The notes beneath the pieces are model-generated. The model saw nothing but the letters and a program-made list of their open reading frames with translations. It was not told the origin of the DNA and did not search any database. This document shows positions 8,752 through 15,215 of a stretch of DNA of 64,000 bases, one piece after another; position 1 is the stretch's first letter; every line of letters begins with the position of its first letter. The DNA is from Gammaproteobacteria bacterium HGW-Gammaproteobacteria-15 (lineage in GTDB: Bacteria; Pseudomonadota; Gammaproteobacteria; Enterobacterales; Alteromonadaceae): the NCBI GenBank assembly GCA_002840125.1, contig PGZF01000004.1:124001-188000 (forward strand), read 5' to 3'. A program made the position numbers and the translations under genes.

Positions 8752-10694
8752 AGCCCGGCAACAGTGTGGCAGGGCTCAGGCAAGCCAGTTTGTGTATTGC
8801 ACTGCTGCTTAGCCCACTGGTAATGGCTGATATCAGCCTGCCAAAACTGATTAGCGATGGTATGGTACTGCAGCGTGACACCGCTATTACACTGTGGGGC
8901 TGGGCTGCTGCTGACGAAACAGTGGAGGTGCGCTTTAATGGCAAAGCCATTGGCCAGGCTAAGCCTGCCAGTGGCCGCTGGCAGCTTAAGCTGGCGGCGC
9001 AACCTGCCGGCGGGCCTTATCAGCTGAGTTTTCACGGCCATAACCAGATCACGTTGCAGGATATCTATTTTGGTGATGTCTGGGTGGCGTCGGGCCAGTC
9101 TAATATGGAAATGGAGATGGCACGCCTGGCCGAGGCCTATCCGCAGGACTTAACCGCCGCCAGCTATCCGTTAATCCGCCAGTTTAAAGTACCGCAACAT
9201 TACAATTTTAAAACGCCACAGCAGGATTTCAGCAGCGGCCAGTGGGTTGCCGCCAGCCCGGACACTATTAGCGAGTTTTCTGCGCTGGCGTTTTATTTTG
9301 CCCGCGATCTGTTTGAACATTCTGTTGCCGAACATAACGGTGTCGCCATCGGCATTTTAAATAATGCGCTGGGTGGCTCACCGGTTGAAGCCTGGATGAG
9401 CGAGCAGGCGCTGCAGCCATTTCCTGATGCGCTGGCTGAAGCTATCCGTTTTCGCGATGATAAGCTGATCCAGGCGGTTACTGAGGCCGATAAGGCAAAA
9501 AATGCCAACTGGTATGGCGATTTACAACAGCGCGATGCCGGCTTAAACAGCAAAACGCCCTGGTATAGCACCGCGTTGGACGACAGCAACTGGGCCAGCT
9601 TTAGCGTGCCGGGTTTTCGGCCTGAGGCCTTTACCGGTGTCTGGTGGTTGCGTAAAACCGTGCAGCTAACTGCCAAACAGGCAGCAGAGGCAAATACCTT
9701 GCGCCTTGGCTCTATCGTCGATGCCGATGAGGTGTATATCAATGGCACCTTGGTGGGCAATACCACCTATCAGTACCCGCCGCGCCGTTATGCCATACCT
9801 GAAAACCTGCTTAAAGCAGGTAGTAACCTGCTGGCAGTGCGCATTACCGCCACCAATGGTAAAACCGGCTTAATGCCGGATAAACCCTATTGGCTCGGCA
9901 CAGATAACAATAAGCTGGATTTAACCGGGCCGTGGAAAATGCACAGCTCAGCTGAGGCAGAGCTTTTGCCCGGTGATACCTTTATCCGCTGGAAACCGTT
10001 GGGCTTATTTAATGGTTTAACCGCGCCGTTAACTTACTTGCCGGTTAAAGGCGTGATCTGGTATCAGGGCGAATCTAATGTTGGCCAGTATGAGCAGTAT
10101 CAGCCGCGTTTTACCGCGATGATCCGCGATTGGCGAGCAAAATGGGCGCAAAACAGCGGCCAGCAACAGCCGTTGCCGTTTTTATTTGTCCAGCTGGCCA
10201 ATTATCTGGAAAAAACACCACAGCCTACCAACAGTCACTGGGCCGGGTTACGCGAAGCACAGCGCCAGAGCTTAACAGAAGCCAATACCGCTATGGTGGT
10301 GGCGATTGATGTGGGCGAATGGAACGATATTCATCCGGTAGATAAAAAAACCTTAGGCCAGCGCCTGGCACTGGCGGCACGAGCGGTGGCGCTGGGCGAA
10401 GATGTGCCGTATCAGGGGCCGCAGTTGTTGTCGGTACAGCCGCAGGGCAATAAATTGCTGCTTAGCTTTGATCAGCAACTGGTACTAAAACCCGGGCAGA
10501 GCTTTGCCATCGCCGGCAGCGACGGCAAGTATCGCTGGGCGCAGGTACAGCTGCAGGGCAAACAATTGCTGCTGTCGCACGCAGATATTACTGCGCTGGT
10601 ACAAGTGCGCTATGCCTGGGCCGACAACCCGGATGCAGTGCTTTATAACACCGAAGGTTTACCGGCATCGCCGTTTACTGCCCAGCTAAAGTAA
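8739..10694 (+). CDS. Sialate O-acetylesterase-like SGNH carbohydrate esterase (probable acetylxylan esterase)
   Basis: 651 residues with a signal peptide ending around LLLSPLVMA. The SGNH nucleophile is Ser121 in VASGQSNMEME, and a second family block is VIWYQGESNV. Between them lies a beta-sandwich sugar-binding insertion resembling the GH2 N-terminal domain (WWLRKTV, DADEVYINGTLVGNT). Enzymes of this type in xylan loci remove acetyl groups from xylo-oligosaccharides so that xylosidases can act. The start overlaps the upstream GH3 by 13 bases, indicating translational coupling. The last 37 codons and the first ~35 bases after the stop recur in diverged form at 12.2-12.4 kb, so the gene once had a neighbour paralogue. 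Sialate as substrate is unlikely in this context. Confidence 0.85.
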   Translation: MWQLKPGNSVAGLRQASLCIALLLSPLVMADISLPKLISDGMVLQRDTAITLWGWAAADETVEVRFNGKAIGQAKPASGRWQLKLAAQPAGGPYQLSFHGHNQITLQDIYFGDVWVASGQSNMEMEMARLAEAYPQDLTAASYPLIRQFKVPQHYNFKTPQQDFSSGQWVAASPDTISEFSALAFYFARDLFEHSVAEHNGVAIGILNNALGGSPVEAWMSEQALQPFPDALAEAIRFRDDKLIQAVTEADKAKNANWYGDLQQRDAGLNSKTPWYSTALDDSNWASFSVPGFRPEAFTGVWWLRKTVQLTAKQAAEANTLRLGSIVDADEVYINGTLVGNTTYQYPPRRYAIPENLLKAGSNLLAVRITATNGKTGLMPDKPYWLGTDNNKLDLTGPWKMHSSAEAELLPGDTFIRWKPLGLFNGLTAPLTYLPVKGVIWYQGESNVGQYEQYQPRFTAMIRDWRAKWAQNSGQQQPLPFLFVQLANYLEKTPQPTNSHWAGLREAQRQSLTEANTAMVVAIDVGEWNDIHPVDKKTLGQRLALAARAVALGEDVPYQGPQLLSVQPQGNKLLLSFDQQLVLKPGQSFAIAGSDGKYRWAQVQLQGKQLLLSHADITALVQVRYAWADNPDAVLYNTEGLPASPFTAQLK

Positions 10695-10781
10695 TTGCAG
10701 TGGTAGCAAGGCGACAACTGAGCGAAACCGGAATAAAACCACTGGCAAAAGCCATTAACACCCGAAAACCTGTTAACGCTT

Positions 10782-10836
10782 TACTCACCGGAAATTGGGA
10801 GCGCCAGCGAGTAATTTTTCCGGTTGAGTAGTTTTT
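10782..10836 (+). terminator. Probable intrinsic terminator of the glycosidase operon
   Basis: TACTCACCGGAAA (10782-10794) pairs with TTTCCGGTTGAGTA (10817-10830) with one bulged base and a loop of about 22 bases, then GTTTTT follows. It lies 88 bases after the esterase stop. The long loop makes it weaker than a textbook terminator. Confidence 0.4.
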
Positions 10837-10846
10837 ATGTGCCGCT

Positions 10847-11440
10847 TCATAGGTTAGCTGGTTTACAAAGCACCGCAGGAGCTGCTCCAGTTTTTATCAG
10901 AAAATCAGAGCCAAATAAGTATGGACGATGATATCCGCCCAGTACATTTTGTTTACTATCTGCTTCTATGTACGTAAGACACTGGTTTGTTGCATAAATC
11001 CCTCGATTTTCCAATACATCCAAGTGAGCTTCGGAAGTGCAATCCAAAATACTTCCGTCAGATAGAGTTAGCCATATATGTGCATTGAGTGGTGAATTTA
11101 TTTGAGGGGCATTAAGCTCTTTTTGAATATTCTCATATGACATTTCACAGTAGATCTCACTATTACTCCAAAACCTATCGCCGATGGTTATGTAGCTTAC
11201 AATTCCCAATTCTTTTTTTAAAAACTGGTTAAGCATTAGATGTACTGGAATACACTTTTGCGCTAAATCAAAAGACGTGCGATAGCCGATTGACTCTAAC
11301 GCCAATGCGCTATTAAATAAAATTTTCTGTCGTTGCGAATTTGATATCGGCTTTGAAAAAGGAATGGGGCTTTGATCAATTTCGAGGCCGAACTCTTTGG
11401 TCTTCTTGACTGCATTTATACATCTGTCTTTATAATTCAA
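10847..11440 (-). CDS. Orphan protein, possible transglutaminase-like/papain-fold domain
   Basis: The frame is open from 11494, but the upstream part has no ATG. I choose the TTG at 11440, ten bases after an AAGG, giving MNYKDRCINAVKK and about 197 residues. No family is recognised with confidence. A Cys in DLAQKCIPVHL, a His in NAHIWLTLSDGS and an Asp in ILDCTSEAH have the order and spacing of the Cys-His-Asp triad of transglutaminase-like proteins, where the His motif is typically HAWL followed by DG and a D-x-T. That is a pattern-level suggestion only. The gene is AT-rich relative to the glycosidase operon and lies alone on the minus strand, consistent with acquired DNA. Confidence 0.55.
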   Translation of the reverse strand: MNYKDRCINAVKKTKEFGLEIDQSPIPFSKPISNSQRQKILFNSALALESIGYRTSFDLAQKCIPVHLMLNQFLKKELGIVSYITIGDRFWSNSEIYCEMSYENIQKELNAPQINSPLNAHIWLTLSDGSILDCTSEAHLDVLENRGIYATNQCLTYIEADSKQNVLGGYHRPYLFGSDFLIKTGAAPAVLCKPANL

Positions 11441-11497
11441 TTGCTCTAACCTTGATAAGTGAAAATGTGCGAAGGTACCTAACGACCAAAGCAACAG

Positions 11498-11545
11498 CTG
11501 ATCGAAGCGAGTTCAAGCCTCGCGAGAATAATGTTGCTTTTGCTT
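11498..11545. repeat. Hairpin between two orphan genes
   Basis: AAAGCAAC and GTTGCTTT form an outer stem, and GCGAG with CTCGC an inner one around TTCAAGC. It lies between the genes at 11440 and 11552 and could end the upstream minus-strand gene. No long T-run follows on the minus strand. Confidence 0.4.
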
Positions 11546-11551
11546 ATGTAC

Positions 11552-11821
11552 TTAAAATCTATCACCGGCCAAATATTTTCCATTGATTTTTATTTGAAGC
11601 TTAACTGTGATGAGTGCATATCCGAAAACCTGTATCAGATGCTCAACCCCGTTAATAGTGATTTTTCCACTCATTAGAGGGACGCTCTTCTTAACGGCAA
11701 AAAAGTCATTATTGGTTGCCACAAGATCATTGTTGTGGAAAAGCTTTGCACCCCCAAACCAAGTGTTTTCCACGGTGATCTTATGGCCTTGATATTCCCC
11801 AACAACAGTTTTCTTTGGCAT
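11552..11821 (-). CDS. Small hypothetical protein
   Basis: 89 residues, starting at an ATG preceded on the minus strand by AGGAG seven bases upstream, which supports a real gene. The predicted product is beta-strand rich with alternating hydrophobic residues (KITVENTWFGGAKLF, KITINGVEHLIQVFG). It has no signal peptide, no membrane segment and no cysteine. I do not recognise the family. It lies in the AT-rich island, about 110 bp upstream of the orphan gene ending at 10847 and in the same direction, and could be co-transcribed with it. Confidence 0.6.
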   Translation of the reverse strand: MPKKTVVGEYQGHKITVENTWFGGAKLFHNNDLVATNNDFFAVKKSVPLMSGKITINGVEHLIQVFGYALITVKLQIKINGKYLAGDRF

Positions 11822-12226
11822 ACTTACTCCTGATGAATCTACACAGCGCCCAAAGCAGTGGTGCGCAGCCTTTGCATGTTATATATGCTGTACGGATTTA
11901 AATAATTAGGGTTAGATAAAAATTAAACCTTAAACCTTAAACCTTAAACCTTAAACCTTAAACCTTAAACTATCAGCTATTTAATTTTGATCTGTCCTCC
12001 CCGAGTCGAGCGCCCCACGTGCGCGTTTTTGATGGCGTTTGTTATACGTACTAACTTTGCCCATTCTTTTTTAATAAATATTTTTTGATTAAACGAAACC
12101 TATATGAATTTACTGGATAATTAGGGTCGGCAAAAGGGGGCGGAAACAATTAAAGTTAAGTTTGGCTAATCCATTATATTTCAGTTGCTTGCATAAGAAA
12201 TGGTGATTATTAGCTCCGCCCCCTTT
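11822..12226. other. Non-coding part of the accessory island
   Basis: No convincing gene here. The stretch holds the (TTAAACC)n tract, then AT-rich DNA, then a 13-bp inverted repeat pair that ends exactly where an esterase remnant begins. Confidence 0.5.
11923..11970. repeat. Heptanucleotide tandem repeat (TTAAACC)n
   Basis: Six perfect TTAAACC units from 11923 to 11964, then six bases of a seventh. It lies between divergent features of the island, about 100 bp upstream of the small minus-strand gene starting at 11821. A telomere-like appearance is a coincidence of unit length; such arrays change length by replication slippage. Confidence 0.95.
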
Positions 12227-12227
12227 T
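12132..12227. repeat. 13-bp perfect inverted repeat pair, possible small mobile element or REP-like hairpin
   Basis: AAAAGGGGGCGGA (12132-12144) is repeated in reverse complement as TCCGCCCCCTTTT (12215-12227), 70 bases apart, and another T follows. The right arm touches the point where similarity to the esterase gene begins. The interior has no open frame. It may be an IS200/REP-type palindrome or a strong bidirectional terminator with an unusually long loop. Confidence 0.55.
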
Positions 12228-12385
12228 TCCTGCATGCTGATATTACAGCGCCGGCACAAGTACGCTATGCCTGGGCTGATAACCCCGACACGCTGCTGTA
12301 TAACGAGGCAGGGTTACCGGCTTCACCTTTTGTTTACCAGCCAAAGTAATTACAGCAGTAGCAAGGTGGTAAGTGATCGCGAACG
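12228..12385 (+). pseudogene. 3' remnant of a second sialate O-acetylesterase-like gene
   Basis: Translating 12236-12349 gives 37 codons and a stop whose product (ADITAPAQVRYAWADNPD, then GLPASPF) matches the C-terminus of the esterase at 8739-10694 (ADITALVQVRYAWADNPD, GLPASPF). The similarity continues past the stop for about 35 bases (AGTAATTxCAG, GTAGCAAGG). There is no start or upstream coding sequence; the 5' part ends at a 13-bp inverted repeat. The many substitutions suggest an old tandem paralogue, not a recent copy. Seen directly: homology and truncation. Inferred: the rest was removed when the island DNA arrived. Confidence 0.85.
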
Positions 12386-12415
12386 GCCGTTTGTTATCTG
12401 ATAGTTTAACCATGT

Positions 12416-12434
12416 GCTACAATGTCTGACATTG
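12416..12434 (+). promoter_or_regulatory. Palindromic operator and extended -10 of the toxin-antitoxin operon
   Basis: CAATGTCTGACATTG at 12420-12434 is a perfect inverted repeat around the T at 12427. An extended -10, TGCTACAAT (12415-12423), overlaps its left arm. Antitoxins of the RelB/DinJ type repress their own promoter through such sites, so autoregulation is likely. No good -35 is seen at the usual spacing. Confidence 0.65.
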
Positions 12435-12457
12435 CAACACACTTTGGAGTAGTTATC

Positions 12458-12742
12458 ATGAAAAGCGAAATGCTTAGCACACGCATAGATCATGACACAA
12501 AAGTCGCCTTTACCAGCATTTGTGATGACGTTGGGTTAAGCCCATCTCAGGCGCTCAAGCTATTTGCGCGTGCCGTTATCAATCACGGCGGTATACCTTT
12601 TGAGATTAAAGCACGCCAACCCAATGAAACCACTGCAGCGGCAATTCAAGAGCTGGCAGCTGGTAAAGGTCAGCAAAGCCAGTCTCTTGATGCCATGTTA
12701 AATGAGTTAACCGAAGGCAAAGTACGAAATGCTTACCCTTGA
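12458..12742 (+). CDS. RelB/DinJ family antitoxin
   Basis: 94 residues from the ATG at 12458, which has GGAG eight bases upstream; a longer frame from 12422 lies across the operator and is not used. The N-terminal ribbon-helix-helix (MLSTRIDHDTKVAFTSIC, then GLSPSQALKLFARAV, then GGIPFEIK) is the DinJ/RelB DNA-binding fold. The acidic, flexible C-terminus would neutralise the toxin. It overlaps the toxin gene by 14 bases. The palindrome just upstream is the likely target for repression by the antitoxin or the complex. The pair sits directly after the dead esterase fragment, as expected for a mobile addiction module. Confidence 0.9.
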   Translation: MKSEMLSTRIDHDTKVAFTSICDDVGLSPSQALKLFARAVINHGGIPFEIKARQPNETTAAAIQELAAGKGQQSQSLDAMLNELTEGKVRNAYP

Positions 12743-12998
12743 GTATTCAACTCAGTTTAAAAAAGATTTCAAAAAAATTGCCAAGATGCCTATTCCCGAC
12801 ATTCTGGAAGTTGGGAATATCATCTCTCAGCTGCAGCGCGGCGAAACACTCGCCGCAAAGAATGTTGACCATCCTCTGAGTGGAAATTGGCTCGGCTTTA
12901 GAGACTGTCACATCAAGCCAGACCTGGTTTTAATCTACAGAATTGCTAACAACACCCTGCAACTTGCCCGAATTGGTTCTCACAGCGAAATTTTTTAG
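12729..12998 (+). CDS. YafQ family mRNA interferase toxin (RelE superfamily)
   Basis: 89 residues with clear YafQ features: LEYSTQFKKDFKKIAK at the N-terminus, HPLSGNWLGFRDCHIKPD in the middle and RIGSHSEIF at the end, including the conserved His of the C-terminal segment. YafQ cuts mRNA at the ribosome, which stops translation until the antitoxin is restored. The start lies inside the antitoxin gene, so translation is coupled. Length is normal and no key residue seems lost, so the toxin is probably active. A nested hairpin at 13011-13047 follows and may end the transcript. Confidence 0.92.
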   Translation: MLTLEYSTQFKKDFKKIAKMPIPDILEVGNIISQLQRGETLAAKNVDHPLSGNWLGFRDCHIKPDLVLIYRIANNTLQLARIGSHSEIF

Positions 12999-13010
12999 TT
13001 ACACCAAAGA

Positions 13011-13047
13011 TCACTGAACGCCCGCAGCATGTGCGGCTTTGTAGTGA
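13011..13047. terminator. Nested hairpin after the toxin gene
   Basis: TCACT/AGTGA forms an outer stem and CCGCA/TGCGG an inner one. It lies 13 bases after the toxin stop. No T-run follows, so its role as terminator is uncertain. A further 7-bp pair CGCAACG/CGTTGCG lies at about 13057-13083. Confidence 0.35.
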
Positions 13048-13104
13048 AGGTACAACCGCAACGAAAAAGCCATCACCGTTGCGTTGCCTGCGATTATTAC
13101 GTGA

Positions 13105-13686
13105 TTACAGGCCAACGACCCTATTCCAGTCTGCTATGTACATATACATTCGTTGAAATTCACTAGGAAGCAACATTCTATTATGTGCGATAAAATTGCG
13201 TGATTTTTCAAGCTCATCCATTCTCTGCTTAAGCCAATGCTGTGATGGGATTATGGATTCGAAGTGCTCCCACTTATTTAATATGACCTGCGCAAGATGC
13301 CCAAAATCCAGAAATCCAAGTAAATCTGTTTTTTCTCCTTCTAGCCAAGAATCTTGCTGCGCTGCTTGCTGTCTAGTTTCAGCATGTTGCTTTACTTTTG
13401 ATGGCAACTTGTCGATCCAATCTACTCCCTCATTTTCTGAGAGAGTTTGCCGTATAAATTCGCGCACATGATTCTCGAAGGAAAAAAGTACTGCGTAAAG
13501 CCTCGCCATTTCAAGTGCATTATTTCTGAGATTAACTGGAAATGCTGATAACGCTTCAGCTAAAAGTCGTTCTTCCGTTTCTGTTTGGTCTGCTCCAATT
13601 TTGATTCCTGCCTTTTGAAAAACAGTCGCCTCGGCCTCAAACAAAAGGCCTCTAAACATGAAGTCACGCAATTCTTTGTATTTCAA
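13105..13686 (-). CDS. HEPN-domain protein (Swt1-like), putative RNase effector
   Basis: 193 residues, all predicted helical. Near the C-terminus, SRNFIAHNRMLL has R163 and H168, the Rx4H motif that forms the composite active site of HEPN ribonucleases. The charged helical body (ARLYAVLFSFENHVREFIRQ) is like the HEPN domain found with Swt1. The start is a TTG that overlaps the stop of the upstream DUF5343 gene in TTGA, with AAGGA nine bases before it, so the two are translationally coupled. HEPN proteins are common effectors in toxin-antitoxin, abortive-infection and RNA-processing systems. The motif is seen; nuclease activity and a defence role are inferred. Confidence 0.72.
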   Translation of the reverse strand: MKYKELRDFMFRGLLFEAEATVFQKAGIKIGADQTETEERLLAEALSAFPVNLRNNALEMARLYAVLFSFENHVREFIRQTLSENEGVDWIDKLPSKVKQHAETRQQAAQQDSWLEGEKTDLLGFLDFGHLAQVILNKWEHFESIIPSQHWLKQRMDELEKSRNFIAHNRMLLPSEFQRMYMYIADWNRVVGL

Positions 13687-14303
13687 AACAAGTGTTCCTT
13701 CAACGACTTAAATATCGCATTATAAACCTCGATATCCTTTGTTGCTGGTAGATGTATTTGAATATTGTAATGTAGCCCTGGGGTTTTTATGTGCACTTGT
13801 GGTGCCGTTACTGGGGGGGCTGGTTCAACATGTGGTAAAGCATGATCCTCAGCTGACTCAGAAGCTTTCTTGGGGGTTGGTTTTCCCTTTAAATCTGCCA
13901 GATCCAGTAGAGCAAAAAAAGTTCGCCTCATGTTCAAAGCAACATTATCGCTTGCGTTATGGTAACTCTTAAATTTTCCTTCAACTGTCGCGTGGTCCGC
14001 TGATGTTGGATTTTCTTTTATAAGAAATATGTCGGCGTATGCTTCTTTTAATGCTTCACCCATTATCCGTTTTGATTGGGAGTGGTCACGATAATCTTTG
14101 TAACGTGCGGTAGGTTTCCCATCTGGAGTCAAGAATCCGAGAGCTTTCAATAAAGGTATATATGCACGCTGTTTGTTTGACTTAAAGCCTAAGTCAATTA
14201 AAAACTGATGAGTAAATTGTGGCGGAGCCTGTCCATCTCGCAGCTTGTTAAAAAACTCACCTAATTTTCCATAAGCTTCTGTATATGCATTTGATAGGGC
14301 CAA
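13683..14303 (-). CDS. DUF5343 family protein, partner of HEPN gene
   Basis: 206 residues beginning at TTG with GGAG eight bases upstream. The N-terminal ~110 residues (FTHQFLIDLGFKSNKQRAYI, LLKALGFLTPDGKPTARY, YADIF) match the DUF5343 pattern, which resembles winged-helix DNA-binding modules. A proline-rich linker (EPAPPVTAPQ) leads to a short C-terminal strand-helix unit (HYNIQIHLPATKDIEVYNAI). No enzyme motif is seen. The tail overlaps the HEPN gene by four bases, so the two products are probably a complex, with this one as sensor, DNA-binding or neutralising partner. Function is not established for the family as far as I know. Confidence 0.75.
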   Translation of the reverse strand: MALSNAYTEAYGKLGEFFNKLRDGQAPPQFTHQFLIDLGFKSNKQRAYIPLLKALGFLTPDGKPTARYKDYRDHSQSKRIMGEALKEAYADIFLIKENPTSADHATVEGKFKSYHNASDNVALNMRRTFFALLDLADLKGKPTPKKASESAEDHALPHVEPAPPVTAPQVHIKTPGLHYNIQIHLPATKDIEVYNAIFKSLKEHLF

Positions 14304-14333
14304 AGTTGTCTCCTTTATTTATTCACATAACGC

Positions 14334-14488
14334 TTATTCAGCGGCTCAATCCATACTTCAATACGGGTTAGCCTGCCTTTGTAAATTTAATGTACAGAAC
14401 ACTACACCGCTTATTTAAAACTTACAATAACTTATCGGTACAGCTGATAGTTGTGCTGGCGATAAATACCGGTTAAGCCGCTGAATAA
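14334..14488. repeat. 13-bp inverted repeat at the right edge of the island
   Basis: TTATTCAGCGGCT (14334-14346) and its exact reverse complement AGCCGCTGAATAA (14476-14488) enclose 129 bases without a gene. The pair separates the HEPN/DUF5343 operon from the halogenase operon and may mark an insertion boundary. No similar arm was seen at the left edge of the island. Confidence 0.5.
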
Positions 14489-14502
14489 AGCTCGGGTAGT
14501 GT

Positions 14503-15192
14503 TTAGCCGTGCGCTGGCTGCATATCGATAAAGCTGCTAATAGTTAGCCGGCCTAAACGTGGGTTGGCAGATAAGCTGGTGTTTTGGTTAATAATGCCGC
14601 TGTGCAACGCATGGCGGCGGTAGATAATCAGCCGGTTAAAGATGCCTTGCTGCGCGCCAATTTGCTCAAATAATGCGGTATCGCCACCAATATAACCGTC
14701 GCTGGCTTTGGGCAGGTTAGGGCCATCGTTTTCGGCTTCCAGCGCGCGGTAATAGGCCATCGTGCGGCTGTCATCAATAGTTTCAAAGCCGGTTTTGCGG
14801 TGGCGGTAAAAGGCTGTACCGCCCTGATCGCCGTGAAATAAATAATGCACTGCCGCCAGGGCGTGTTTTTCTGTAGTGTCAAAATGCGGAATACGTTGCA
14901 GCAGTTTGAGTTGTGTCGGTGGTGTCGTTACCAGCGAAAAATGACACACCGAAAAGCCCAGCGCTGTTGCCGGTAGGGCAAAGTAGTCAATTAACGTGGC
15001 CTGCAGACTTTGCAGCATAAACTGGCGATAGCTTTCAGGTGCTGCGGAGCGCACACCAGGATAATAAGGTGAATTGGCCAAAAATTGCTGACCACAGGCG
15101 TACTCAACTAACGCTTCAGGCTGCGGTATAAAGTTATCTACCAGCAACAAGGGCGATTGTTCTTTGCCTGTGCTTAGCCGGGTGATCTGCAT
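14503..15192 (-). CDS. DUF6445 family protein of halogenase/TonB-receptor loci
   Basis: 229 residues, no signal peptide. The pattern IPHFDTTEKHALAAVHYLF followed by GGTAFYRHRKTGFE, with a later His in RRHALHSG, recalls the His-x-Asp ... His arrangement of 2-oxoglutarate/Fe(II) oxygenase folds; DUF6445 proteins are repeatedly found beside tryptophan-halogenase-like genes. It is the last gene of a five-gene minus-strand operon, 23 bases after the halogenase. Family assignment is from pattern recognition; the oxygenase idea is an inference from the metal-binding-like motif. Its role may be to modify a protein or a carried ligand together with the halogenase and JmjC protein. Confidence 0.7.
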   Translation of the reverse strand: MQITRLSTGKEQSPLLLVDNFIPQPEALVEYACGQQFLANSPYYPGVRSAAPESYRQFMLQSLQATLIDYFALPATALGFSVCHFSLVTTPPTQLKLLQRIPHFDTTEKHALAAVHYLFHGDQGGTAFYRHRKTGFETIDDSRTMAYYRALEAENDGPNLPKASDGYIGGDTALFEQIGAQQGIFNRLIIYRRHALHSGIINQNTSLSANPRLGRLTISSFIDMQPAHG

Positions 15193-15215
15193 TTGCGCTT
15201 ATGCTCTGTCAGGCG

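Noticed and set aside
11470..11550. Integron attC site (CGTTAGGT on the minus strand next to a hairpin)
   Set aside because: The 5' core RYYYAAC partner is missing at the required distance, spacing to neighbouring genes is irregular and no integrase or array of similar sites is seen.
11923..11970. Telomere or linear-replicon end because of TTAAACC repeats
   Set aside because: It is internal, short and flanked by ordinary chromosomal genes on both sides.
14334..14488. tRNA or tmRNA at the island border
   Set aside because: No cloverleaf arms or anticodon stem could be formed; only a simple 13-bp inverted repeat.
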